Positions 50,395 through 58,536 of a stretch of DNA of 64,000 nucleotides are shown in pieces. The notes under the pieces were generated by a model, which was not told where the DNA came from, ran no database searches, and saw nothing but the letters and a program-made list of their open reading frames with translations. Position numbers and translations under genes: made by a program. This DNA comes from Achromobacter veterisilvae (GTDB taxonomy: Bacteria; Pseudomonadota; Gammaproteobacteria; Burkholderiales; Burkholderiaceae_B). Where the stretch lies: positions 1-64,000 of the forward strand of contig NZ_UFQC01000024.1 in the NCBI RefSeq assembly GCF_900496975.1, in the 5' to 3' direction. Positions within the stretch are counted from its first letter, which is position 1. Each line of letters opens with the position of its first letter.

Positions 50395-50834
50395 CCGCAA
50401 CCGACCTGGACACCCGGACCGAGGCCCCGCTGATCAGCCTGGCCGATTTCCATATCCTGCTGGCGGACCAGCATCCTTTCTCGATGCTGCTCGGCATCGA
50501 CGTGCTGCGCATCGGCCATGGCACGGCCCGCGCCGTGCTGCCCGCGCGCGATGCCCACCAGCGGCTGGGCGGCATCGTCGCCGGCCCGATGCTGATGGGC
50601 CTGGCCGACCTGACGATGTACGCGGCGGTGGTGGGCGCCACCGGCCAGGCGCATGCCGTCACGGCCAGCCTGACGATCAATTTTCTGCGCAAGAGCCCCG
50701 CCGGCGCGATCTACGCCGACGCCCGGCTGCTCAAGGTGGGCCGGCTGTCCGCGGGGGAAGTCATCCTGACCGGCGAAGGCTCGGACGAGCCCCTCGCCCA
50801 TATCGTGAGCACCTGGTCGGTGCCCAAGCCATGA
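50391..50834 (+). CDS. Hotdog-fold thioesterase, PaaI-like
   Basis: This 147-residue protein has the PaaI/YbgC-like hotdog fold: the helix block HQRLGGIVAGPMLMGLADLT followed by SLTINFLRKSPAGAIYADAR. It would hydrolyse an acyl-CoA or aryl-CoA thioester in the cytoplasm. The substrate cannot be read from sequence. The ATG at 50391 overlaps the TetR stop, and its own stop overlaps the next ATG at 50831, so all three genes are probably translated together. Confidence 0.85.
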   Translation: MTATDLDTRTEAPLISLADFHILLADQHPFSMLLGIDVLRIGHGTARAVLPARDAHQRLGGIVAGPMLMGLADLTMYAAVVGATGQAHAVTASLTINFLRKSPAGAIYADARLLKVGRLSAGEVILTGEGSDEPLAHIVSTWSVPKP

Positions 50835-51268
50835 ACCTGCGCGTCAGCATCGTCGGCATGGGAAGCACCGGCACGCGGGCCGCCCGGCGCCTTCTGGAGG
50901 CCGAGCCGGACATCGCGCTGACCCTCTACGATATCGAACCGGACCGTTGCGAGGACTTTCGCGGCAGCGCCACCCTGGCCACGTCCGCGCGCGAGGCGCT
51001 GGCGGAATCGGACACCATCGTGCTGGCCTTGCCGCGCGAGCGCGAGATCGACCGCACGCTGGAGCGCTTCAGCGACGGCAACGTCACGGCGCCCGTGGCC
51101 GGCAAGCTGATCGTGGACCTGGAACCGCCGTCCGCCGAGCGCGCGCGCAGGCTGGACCAGGCGATTGTCGCGGCGGGCGGCCGCTACGCCTGCGCGCCCC
51201 TGCAGGCGGCCTCGGCCGCCGGCGCCGCCGAGGCGCGCCTATTGAAGGCGCTGGCGCTCGTCGCCTGA
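50831..51268 (+). CDS. Truncated 3-hydroxyisobutyrate dehydrogenase-like Rossmann domain protein
   Basis: This 145-residue protein has only the N-terminal NAD(P)-binding domain of the beta-hydroxyacid dehydrogenase family: VSIVGMGSTGTRAARRLLE (dinucleotide loop) and DLEPPSAERARRLDQAIVAAGGRYACAPL-like substrate-strand region. Full enzymes are about 290 residues with a helical C-terminal domain bearing the catalytic Lys; both are missing. The stop lies inside the converging PAP2 gene (30-base tail overlap). It may be a remnant or a cofactor-binding accessory. Activity as a dehydrogenase is unlikely. Confidence 0.75.
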   Translation: MNLRVSIVGMGSTGTRAARRLLEAEPDIALTLYDIEPDRCEDFRGSATLATSAREALAESDTIVLALPREREIDRTLERFSDGNVTAPVAGKLIVDLEPPSAERARRLDQAIVAAGGRYACAPLQAASAAGAAEARLLKALALVA

Positions 51269-52012
51269 CGCGCCCCAGCGCCGCGCCGCCGCCACGCACA
51301 GCGCCAGCCAGCCCAGGCTGACCGCGAAGCCGGCAAGCACGTCGCTGGCGAAATGGACCTGCAGCAGGATGCGGCTGAGTCCGATCGCCATGATGAGCGC
51401 CGCCAGGATCGCGATGCCCGGCATCCGCCAGGCCGGCGGCGCCAGCCGCCACAATAGGTAGCAGGCCGCTCCGTAGACCGTCATGGCGGCCGAGGAGTGG
51501 CCGCTGGGAAAGCTCCATCCCGCCACGCTGGCATAACCGTGGTCGTGGTCCGGGCGGATCCGCTCGAAACCGTGCTTGAGCAGCCAGTTGAGCGCGCCTC
51601 CCGCCCCGGTGGCCACGGCGCAGAACACCGCCAGCCCCCATTGCCGGTTCCAGAGCAGGAACAGCGTCATCAGCATGCTCACGCCCGTGAGGAAGTTCCG
51701 GTCGCCCAGGTAGGTGAACCACGACAGCAGCCACAATAGGGGGACCGGCATGGACATGCTCAGGGCGCCGGCCAGGGCCTTGTCGAATTCCACCACGGCG
51801 CTTTGGCGCCCCACCGCGCGGGCCAGGGCCAGGAACAGCGCGAACGAGGCGCAGGTGCCGAGCGCGAAGCACGCGGCGCGGCCGCGGCGCGACAAGCCCG
51901 GATAGCAGCGCGCGAACAGCAGCGCCCCCGCGCCGCTCAGGAGCGGCAGCGCGATGAACAGCAGCAGGGCGTGGCCCGCGGCCCACGCCGCATAGACATC
52001 GGTCATTTGCAA
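51239..52012 (-). CDS. PAP2-family membrane phosphatase
   Basis: This 257-residue inner-membrane protein has about six helices and the three phosphatase motifs: KHGFERIRP (146-154), PSGH (169-172) and SRILLQVHFASD (213-224) with the catalytic His. Such enzymes dephosphorylate phosphatidic acid, phosphatidylglycerol phosphate or undecaprenyl pyrophosphate. It follows the metallophosphoesterase gene by 33 bases and the lipid kinase gene, which suggests phospholipid turnover. Confidence 0.9.
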   Translation of the reverse strand: MQMTDVYAAWAAGHALLLFIALPLLSGAGALLFARCYPGLSRRGRAACFALGTCASFALFLALARAVGRQSAVVEFDKALAGALSMSMPVPLLWLLSWFTYLGDRNFLTGVSMLMTLFLLWNRQWGLAVFCAVATGAGGALNWLLKHGFERIRPDHDHGYASVAGWSFPSGHSSAAMTVYGAACYLLWRLAPPAWRMPGIAILAALIMAIGLSRILLQVHFASDVLAGFAVSLGWLALCVAAARRWGASGDERQRLQ

Positions 52013-52045
52013 GCGCCCATGAAGAGATTCCCGCCGCAGGCCACG

Positions 52046-52828
52046 CTACAACGCGACCAGCGTCCTGTCGACCGGTGCAAACGCATGCGTCCCGGCAGCG
52101 TAATCCCAACGCTCGACATGGCAGCCGCCCTCCCCATCGCGGGCGATGACGTTCACCGAGTTGGGAACGTTGCCGCGCACGCGATGCGAGCAGGCGGTCC
52201 CGGCCTGGACGATCCAGCCGCCGGCCGGGGCCGACGGGTCCAGCGGCAGCACGTAGGGCAGATGGATGTGGCCGCCCAGGACCAGGTCGACCCCGGCCTG
52301 TTTCCAGGCGTCCAGCGCGTGCTCGCGCCCGATCAGCAGGTTGGACAGGTCCGAATCCACCTTGGCGCGGACCGGGTGGTGCGCCACCACGACGCGCAAC
52401 TGCCCGGGCCGGGCCTGCCGCAGGCGCTGGGCGACGCGGGCGATCTGCCCGCCCGAGATCTCGCCGTCCTTGCGCCGCCGCGGCCGGGTCGTGTTCACGC
52501 CGATCGCAAGCAGGCCGTCGTTCTCGAACACCGGTTCCAGCACCGCGCCCAGCGCCCGCTTGTAGTTGCCGTAGGGATTGAGCGCGCGCGCGAACAGGTT
52601 GAACAGGGGAATGTCGTGGTTGCCCGGCACGGCCAGCACCGGCAGCGACAGGCGTTCGATGAATTTGCGGGCGGCGGCGAACTGGCCGCGGCGCGCGCGC
52701 TGCGTGATGTCGCCGCTGAGCACGACCAGGTCGGGCGCGAGCGAGCGGGCCAGGTCCAGCGCCGCCTCGACGACGGGTTTGCGTTCCGTGCCGAAGTGGG
52801 TGTCGGAAAGATGCAGGATGCGCGTCAT
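52046..52828 (-). CDS. Calcineurin-like metallophosphoesterase
   Basis: This 260-residue protein has the two-metal phosphoesterase motifs in order: LHLSDTHFG (about 5-13), VVLSGDITQRA, VPGNHD, VAHHPV and LGGHIHLPYV. It resembles cyclic-nucleotide or UDP-diacylglucosamine-type phosphoesterases, but the substrate is unknown. The start is the ATG at 52828, which overlaps the lipid kinase stop (ATGA). The open frame continuing upstream to 53806 is an artefact of GC-rich sequence. Confidence 0.88.
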   Translation of the reverse strand: MTRILHLSDTHFGTERKPVVEAALDLARSLAPDLVVLSGDITQRARRGQFAAARKFIERLSLPVLAVPGNHDIPLFNLFARALNPYGNYKRALGAVLEPVFENDGLLAIGVNTTRPRRRKDGEISGGQIARVAQRLRQARPGQLRVVVAHHPVRAKVDSDLSNLLIGREHALDAWKQAGVDLVLGGHIHLPYVLPLDPSAPAGGWIVQAGTACSHRVRGNVPNSVNVIARDGEGGCHVERWDYAAGTHAFAPVDRTLVAL

Positions 52829-53799
52829 GAACGGTCCAGGTATTGCGGGTCCGCCGGCACCACCAGCGGCAGCCGGTCGGCCGCCACCTTGAATTCCAGC
52901 GGCGTATCCATCCAGGAGATTTCGCCGTCCATCGCCACCTTGACGCGCCGGCGCCCGCGCACGCCCACCGTCAGGCGGTCGAAGGCGAAACTGACGACAT
53001 GCTCCGCTTCGCCCAGCCGGCTGGCCAGCCCGCGCAGCAACAGGCCATACAGCGCCAGGGTGCCGACCGGCCGCGCGGCCATGGCGATCAGGCGGTCCTG
53101 GCCGAGTTCCTCGGAAGGGATGCCGACGTGTTCGAGCTGGAGCTTGTTGTTGCCCACCACCAAGGTGGGGGACCGCAGGCTGCGGGCCTTGCCTTCGTAG
53201 TCGAGCATCAGGGTCAACTGGCGCGGCGCGCGCAGCAGCGTGACCAGTCCCGACCACAGGGCGACCAGGCGGCTGCGGCCGTACTTCTGTTTGTAGGCCT
53301 CGCGGTCTTCGAGCAATTGCGGATACAGGCCCAGGCTGGCGTTGACCAGGAACAGCCGGCCGTTGAGCAGGCCGACCCGCACCGGCCTGGGCTGGCCTTG
53401 CAGGAAACCATGCAATGCCGTTTCCGTGTCCTGGGAAATGCCGTAGCTGCGGCCGAAGTAATTGAAGGTGCCCTGGGGCAGGATGCCGAACGGCACGCCC
53501 TGGCCCAGCACGGCGCCGGCGACCGCGCTGAGCGTGCCGTCGCCGCCCGCGGCGATCACGACGCCCTGCTCGTCCTGCGCGCGCCGGACCGCGGTCCGGG
53601 CCGATTCGGCCAGCCGGGACGGGTCTTCCACGGGGATCAACTGGTAGCGCCGTCCGGCCGCATCGAGGATGCGGCGGACGGTGTCCTGCAGCGCCTGCGC
53701 GTCGCCGCGCCCCGATCCGGTGTTGAGGACGATGAAGAGCGGTTCTTGTCCCGTCAGGGATCGGACCCCCGCCGCGGGGCTCTGCTGGGATGGCGTCAT
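52825..53799 (-). CDS. Diacylglycerol kinase-family lipid kinase (YegS-like)
   Basis: This 324-residue protein belongs to the DAGK catalytic family. The nucleotide loop GGDGT is at 85-89 and the N-terminal FIVLNTGSGRGDA fits the N-terminal strand. Later motifs QGTFNYFGRSYG and KVAMDGEISWMDTPLEF complete the double-domain fold. It would phosphorylate a lipid alcohol such as diacylglycerol. It heads a gene set with the phosphoesterase and PAP2 phosphatase; ggt ends 64 bases upstream on the same strand. Confidence 0.9.
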   Translation of the reverse strand: MTPSQQSPAAGVRSLTGQEPLFIVLNTGSGRGDAQALQDTVRRILDAAGRRYQLIPVEDPSRLAESARTAVRRAQDEQGVVIAAGGDGTLSAVAGAVLGQGVPFGILPQGTFNYFGRSYGISQDTETALHGFLQGQPRPVRVGLLNGRLFLVNASLGLYPQLLEDREAYKQKYGRSRLVALWSGLVTLLRAPRQLTLMLDYEGKARSLRSPTLVVGNNKLQLEHVGIPSEELGQDRLIAMAARPVGTLALYGLLLRGLASRLGEAEHVVSFAFDRLTVGVRGRRRVKVAMDGEISWMDTPLEFKVAADRLPLVVPADPQYLDRS

Positions 53800-53863
53800 G
53801 GGTCAAACATACCCCATGCCGGCAAAGCGCCGCAACAAAGCCCGCGGCCCGGGTCGCGGCGGA

Positions 53864-55663
53864 TCAGCGGCCGATGGCGTAGGCCTGCATCAGGCGCGGC
53901 GTGGCGGCCGCGTGCAGCAGGCCGTCGGCATCGCGCGACGCCGCGGTCAGGCGGCCGACCGACCACTCGGGCACCTGTTCGATCCGGTGCCCGCGCTGGC
54001 GCAGCGCCTCGATGACCTCGGCCCCGAAGCTGGCCTCCACCGCCAGATGCCCGGGCTTGCGGTCCCGCGGATAGAACGACGTGGGGAAATGCATGGTGTG
54101 GGACATGGGGAGGTCGATCGCTTCCTGCAGGTTCAGCCCGTGGTGCACGTGGCGCAGGAAGAACAGTAATTGCCATTGTTCCTGCTGGTCGCCGCCCGGC
54201 GTGCCGAACGCCAGGTAGGGCTTGCCGTCGCGCAGCGCCAGCGACGGCGTCAGCGTGGTGCGCGGACGCTTGCCCGGCGCCAGCGTGCCGGGCAGGCCCT
54301 CTTCCAGCCAGAACATCTGAGCGCGGGTGTTGAGGCCGAATCCCAGTTCGGGGATCACCGGCGACGACTGGAACCATCCGCCCGACGGCGTGGCCGAGAT
54401 CATGTTGCCCCAGCGGTCGATGACGTCCACGTGCGTGGTGTCGCCGCGCTTGGCGGAGGCGCGCATGTCGGCCAGCGTGGGCTCGTTGGTGGCGCTGCCG
54501 GGCGCGGAGACCTGCGACAGGCGCTCCAGCGTGTCCATGACCCGCGCCACCTGCGCCTCGAAGCCGGGCACCTGGCCGGGCAGCAGGTCCTGCGACGCCG
54601 TCTCGCCGATCAGCGCGCGGCGTTCGGCGTTGTAGGCGTCGGACAGCAGGTGGTCCAGCGGCACGTCGACGAAAGCCGGATCGCCGTAATAGGCCTCGCG
54701 GTCGGCGAAGGCCAGCTTCATGGCTTCCGTGACCCGGTGCACGAACTCGGCGCTGGTCGGGCCGACGCCGGCCAGGTCCATGTCCTTGAGCAGCGCCAGG
54801 GTCTGCAGGAAGACCGGCCCCTGGCTCCAGGAACCGGCCTTGGCCACGGTATAGCCGTGGTAGTCGTAGGTGACCGGCGTGTCGTAGCTGGCGGACCAGC
54901 CCGCCAGGTCGTCGGCGGTGATGACGCCCCGGTGGGTGGAGCCGCTCTCGTCCATGACGTCGGTGCCGCGCGCGAACTTGTCGATTTCTTCGGCCACGAA
55001 GCCGCGGTAGAAGGCATCGCGCGCCGCCTCGATCTGGCGTTCGCGGTCCGAACCTGCGCTTTCGGCCTGCTTCAGCACGCGGGTCCAGGTGCGGGCCAGC
55101 GCCGGATTGCGGAACAGCTTGCGGGCTTCGGGCACCTTGCCGCCCGGCACGTAGACCTGGGCCGTCGTCGGCCAATGGGTCTCGAAAAAGTCCTTCAGGC
55201 CGGCGATGGTGTTGGAGATGCGCGGCATCAGCGCGTGGCCGTGCTCCGCATAATAGATAGCGGGTTCGAGCACGTCGCGCACGCGCATCGTGCCGTGGTC
55301 GCGCAATAGCTGCATCCAGGCGTCGAAGGCGCCCGGGATGACGGTGGCCAGGAGGCCGTTGCCGGGGATGAGCTTCAGGCCTTCGGCGCGGTAGCGTTCC
55401 AGCGTGGCCGCGGCCGGCGTGGTGCCTTGGCCGCACAGGACCTCGACGCGGCCGGTGCGCGCGGAATAGAACACGGCGGGCACTTCGCCGGCCGGGCCCA
55501 CCAGGTGGGGCTCGACCACCTGCAGCACGAAGGCCGAGGCGACGCAGGCGTCGAAGGCATTGCCGCCGCGCTCAAGAAGCGACATGCCGGCCGCGCTGGC
55601 CAGCCAATGGGTAGAGGTCACGACACCGAAGGTGCCGAGGATTTCCGGGCGAGTCGTGAACAT
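53864..55663 (-). CDS. ggt: Gamma-glutamyltransferase family protein
   Basis: This 599-residue Ntn-hydrolase is made as a precursor cleaved before T409 in KRGDTTHVDVIDRWGN, giving large and small chains. PSLALRDGKPYLAFGTPGGD is the small-chain signature. It lacks a signal peptide, unlike periplasmic E. coli GGT, so it resembles the YwrD-like cytoplasmic group. It would cleave gamma-glutamyl bonds (glutathione or peptides). The peptide-binding protein gene lies 278 bases upstream on the same strand. Confidence 0.9.
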   Translation of the reverse strand: MFTTRPEILGTFGVVTSTHWLASAAGMSLLERGGNAFDACVASAFVLQVVEPHLVGPAGEVPAVFYSARTGRVEVLCGQGTTPAAATLERYRAEGLKLIPGNGLLATVIPGAFDAWMQLLRDHGTMRVRDVLEPAIYYAEHGHALMPRISNTIAGLKDFFETHWPTTAQVYVPGGKVPEARKLFRNPALARTWTRVLKQAESAGSDRERQIEAARDAFYRGFVAEEIDKFARGTDVMDESGSTHRGVITADDLAGWSASYDTPVTYDYHGYTVAKAGSWSQGPVFLQTLALLKDMDLAGVGPTSAEFVHRVTEAMKLAFADREAYYGDPAFVDVPLDHLLSDAYNAERRALIGETASQDLLPGQVPGFEAQVARVMDTLERLSQVSAPGSATNEPTLADMRASAKRGDTTHVDVIDRWGNMISATPSGGWFQSSPVIPELGFGLNTRAQMFWLEEGLPGTLAPGKRPRTTLTPSLALRDGKPYLAFGTPGGDQQEQWQLLFFLRHVHHGLNLQEAIDLPMSHTMHFPTSFYPRDRKPGHLAVEASFGAEVIEALRQRGHRIEQVPEWSVGRLTAASRDADGLLHAAATPRLMQAYAIGR

Positions 55664-55863
55664 GGCTCACCCCCTGCCCGCTGCGCGGGCCCCGTCAAGG
55701 GGGCGATGCCCACGGACCGGCAAAGCCGGATCCGCGGCGTCCCCGATGGGGCGCGCTACGTAGGTACTGTTGTTCACTTGCGCATGCGGCGCGCTGGATG
55801 GCATATCCACGTTCTACCTCACAAAAGGTGTCAAACATCAGGAAGGACCCCGATAGAGATACG

Positions 55864-55929
55864 CGGTGTCTGGCCCCCCCACGAGACGCGCGTCGATCCG
55901 CGACGGCGCTCGCCGGGTGCCAGACACCG
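55864..55929. repeat. Dispersed inverted-repeat element between ggt and the peptide-binding protein gene
   Basis: CGGTGTCTGGC (55864-55874) and GCCAGACACCG (55919-55929) are perfect 11-bp inverted arms with a 44-base centre. Next to the left arm is CCCACGAGA, also present beside the left arm of unit 2 in the repeat at 29761-30083, so both are one family. It lies just after the binding-protein stop. No T-run is present. The rest of 55664-55941 shows no gene. Confidence 0.65.
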
Positions 55930-55941
55930 GACCTGACTGAT

Positions 55942-57444
55942 TTACTTCTTGGCGACGGTTACGCCCTTCAGACGGATCAAACCGTCGGGATAAGGCACGA
56001 AGCCTTCCAGTTTCTTCTGCACGCCGAAGGTCCACGGCAGGTAGAACAGGTAGACGATGGGGCGCTGGTCCTGCATGGCCGCGAGCACCTGGTCGTACAG
56101 GGCGCGGCGCTTGGCGTTGTCGGATTCGGCGCGGGCGTCGTTGAGCAGCTTGTCCACGGCGGGGTCGCAGAACTTGCCGTCGTTCAGGTTGCCCTTGCAG
56201 CTCAGGTACTGGTGGATGTTGCCGCTGGGATCGACCCGGCCGGACCAGCCGCTCTGGCCCACCTCGAAATCGCCGCGGGCGAGCGAGGACTGCAGCGACG
56301 CGAACTCCACCGGACGCAAGGTGATGTCGAAGCCCGCTTCGGCGCCCATGGCCTGCACCAGTTCGAACACCTGCTGCATGGTCGTGTTGTTGCCGAAGGT
56401 GATCTCGAACTTGACGCGGTCGAAGCCGGCTTCCTTCAGCAGGGCCTGCGCCTTCTTCGGATCGCGGCCCTTGTGCTCGAAAGCGGTGTTGTAGGCGAAG
56501 CTGGCCGGCGGGAACGGCTGGTAGGCGGGCTGGAACATGCCTTCGCCGATCACCTGGTTCAGCACGTCGCGGTCGATCGCCAGGTCGAGCGCCTGGCGCA
56601 CGCGCTTGTCCTTGGCCAGCGGATTGTCGGCGCGGGCGCCATTGGCCAGGTTGACCGAGATCGCCTGGAAGCCCAGGCCCGTCACCGGCGCCAGGCGCAG
56701 GTTCTTGTCGTCCTTCACGGCCTTGGCGTCGCTGGGCGCCACGCGTTCGATGATGTCCAGGTCGCCGGCGCGCAGGTTGTTCAGGCGCACCGTGTTGTCG
56801 GGGATCGGCGTGTAGACCAGGCGGTCGAAGTGGTAGTTGGCCGCATCCCAGTATTTGGGAAATTTCTCGAGCACGATGCGGTCGTTCTGCACGCGCTCCT
56901 TGAATTGGTACGGGCCCGAGCACACGGGCTTGCCGCCAGGATCCTTGTCGAACGTGGCGGGCGACATCATCATCCCGGCGCGGTCCGACAACTGCGACAG
57001 CAGCGAAGCGTCCGGCTCGGACAGGTTCAGCACGACGGTCTGGGCGTCCGGCGCATCGACGCTGGCCACCGTGGCCAGTTCGCTCTTGCGGTTGCTGTCG
57101 GGCAGGGTCCGGGCGCGGTCCAGGTTGGCCTTGACGGCCGCCGCGTTCACCGGCGTGCCGTCATGGAAGACGGCGTCCGTGCGCAGCTTGAACGTCAGCA
57201 CCTTGTTGTCGGGGCTGACGGTCCAGGATTGCGCCAGTTGCGGCACGATCTTCAGGTCCGGCGTGATCTCCACCAGCTTGTCGCACAGCGAGGCGAAGAC
57301 GATGCGGCCGACGAAAGTGCGGGCGCGCACCGGGTCCAGCACATCGGGATCGTCCTGCAGGCCGATACGCAGGGTGGACTGGGCTTGCGCCAATCCGCCG
57401 GCCAGCATTCCCGCCATGGCCATGGCAAGGCAAAGTTTACGCAT
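55942..57444 (-). CDS. ABC transporter peptide/glutathione-type substrate-binding protein
   Basis: This 500-residue periplasmic protein has a signal peptide (cleavage after AQA, about residue 21) and an SBP_bac_5 fold (DppA/OppA/GsiB class): LRIGLQDDPDVLDPVRA at the start, KLRTDAVFHDGTPVNAAAV and FAYNTAFEHKGRDPKKAQAL. The start is the ATG at 57444 with GGAG 7 bases upstream. No permease or ATPase gene is adjacent, so it must use a transporter encoded elsewhere. The nearby ggt suggests gamma-glutamyl peptides or glutathione as ligand (inferred). Confidence 0.9.
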   Translation of the reverse strand: MRKLCLAMAMAGMLAGGLAQAQSTLRIGLQDDPDVLDPVRARTFVGRIVFASLCDKLVEITPDLKIVPQLAQSWTVSPDNKVLTFKLRTDAVFHDGTPVNAAAVKANLDRARTLPDSNRKSELATVASVDAPDAQTVVLNLSEPDASLLSQLSDRAGMMMSPATFDKDPGGKPVCSGPYQFKERVQNDRIVLEKFPKYWDAANYHFDRLVYTPIPDNTVRLNNLRAGDLDIIERVAPSDAKAVKDDKNLRLAPVTGLGFQAISVNLANGARADNPLAKDKRVRQALDLAIDRDVLNQVIGEGMFQPAYQPFPPASFAYNTAFEHKGRDPKKAQALLKEAGFDRVKFEITFGNNTTMQQVFELVQAMGAEAGFDITLRPVEFASLQSSLARGDFEVGQSGWSGRVDPSGNIHQYLSCKGNLNDGKFCDPAVDKLLNDARAESDNAKRRALYDQVLAAMQDQRPIVYLFYLPWTFGVQKKLEGFVPYPDGLIRLKGVTVAKK

Positions 57445-57639
57445 GAATATCTCCGTCGATTCAGGTCGGCCTGCTTCCCCGCGCGCCGCCGGCACGCCGC
57501 CCGGCATGGAGGAACAGACCCGAGCCGTGCCGCGCCGCCGGGTCCATCCCCCGCCGCGCACGTTCTTGTTGGATTCTGCGCCAGGCGCGCAGCGATTGTA
57601 TAGAGCGGGGCTGTCGGAAGCCTAAATTTCCCCTGGTGG

Positions 57640-58536
57640 TCAGGGAATCCGGCAGGGCGCCGAGAAATCCACGGCGGCCCGGACCTCGTCGCGCAGCTTG
57701 CCGACCAGCGGCCGGGTGTCGTCGCGCCGGTACTGGAAGGCGTAGGGCAAGGCCGCCAGAGCGGGCTCGCAGTCCAGCAGGCGCAGGCTGCCTTCGGCCT
57801 GGAGCGCCCTGGCCCAATGGCTGGGCAGCAGCCCGACGCCGGTGCCTTCGATCAGCAGCCCGACCACCGCGCCCCAGTTGTTGCAGCACAGGCGTTCGCC
57901 GCCGGCGTGCCGGCCCGCGAGCCAGTCGTCGATGATGCGCGTGGTGCCCGCCCCCGCCGGCAGCGTCACCAGCGGCAGGCGCTCCAGCAGTTCGGGGACC
58001 ATGCGGACGGCGCCGTCCAGCACGGCCGGCGAGGCGGCCCAGGAGAAGCCGGCCTGGCCGATGGGCTCGGACGCGATGCCCGGCCGCGACGAGCGGCCGG
58101 CGATCACCGCGAAATCGAGTTCGCCGTCGGCCACGCGCTGTTCCAGCACCTGGCCGATGTCCACATAGGGTTCCAGCACCAGGTCCGGATAGGCCGCGCG
58201 CACGCCCCGGATCAGGCGGGGCAGCCAGGTCAGCGCGGTCAGTTCGCCCACCCCGAAGCGGCAGCGGCCGCGTAGCCCCGGGCTTTCCGCGAGCGAGGCC
58301 CGCACCCGCTCGGCCGCGGCCAGCAGGTCGCGCGCCTGCGGCAAGAGGCGCTGGCCGGCGTCGGTCAGCACCGCCTTGTGCCCGCTGCGGTCGAACAACG
58401 GCTGGCCAAGGGCCTCTTCAAGTTCGGCGATGCGCTTGGACAGCGAAGACACCGACAGGTGCAGGCGTTCGGCGGCCACCGCGAAACTTGCGCAGGTGGC
58501 GGCCCAGTAGAAGGCTTCGAGTTGCTTGAGGGTCAT
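57640..58536 (-). CDS. LysR-family transcriptional regulator
   Basis: This 298-residue regulator has a winged helix-turn-helix at 1-60 (TLKQLEAFYWAATCASFAVA, then LHLSVSSLSKRIAELEEALG) and a LysR substrate-binding domain at about 90-290. Its ATG overlaps the stop of the Cys-rich regulator gene by 4 bases. It is 195 bases upstream of the peptide-binding protein gene on the same strand, a likely target. The inducer is not evident. Confidence 0.92.
   Translation of the reverse strand: MTLKQLEAFYWAATCASFAVAAERLHLSVSSLSKRIAELEEALGQPLFDRSGHKAVLTDAGQRLLPQARDLLAAAERVRASLAESPGLRGRCRFGVGELTALTWLPRLIRGVRAAYPDLVLEPYVDIGQVLEQRVADGELDFAVIAGRSSRPGIASEPIGQAGFSWAASPAVLDGAVRMVPELLERLPLVTLPAGAGTTRIIDDWLAGRHAGGERLCCNNWGAVVGLLIEGTGVGLLPSHWARALQAEGSLRLLDCEPALAALPYAFQYRRDDTRPLVGKLRDEVRAAVDFSAPCRIP

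Noticed and set aside
52046..53806. One 586-codon protein joining the phosphoesterase to upstream sequence
   Set aside because: The upstream part is out of frame with the lipid kinase and composed of Arg/Pro/Gly; the phosphoesterase has its own ATG at 52828.
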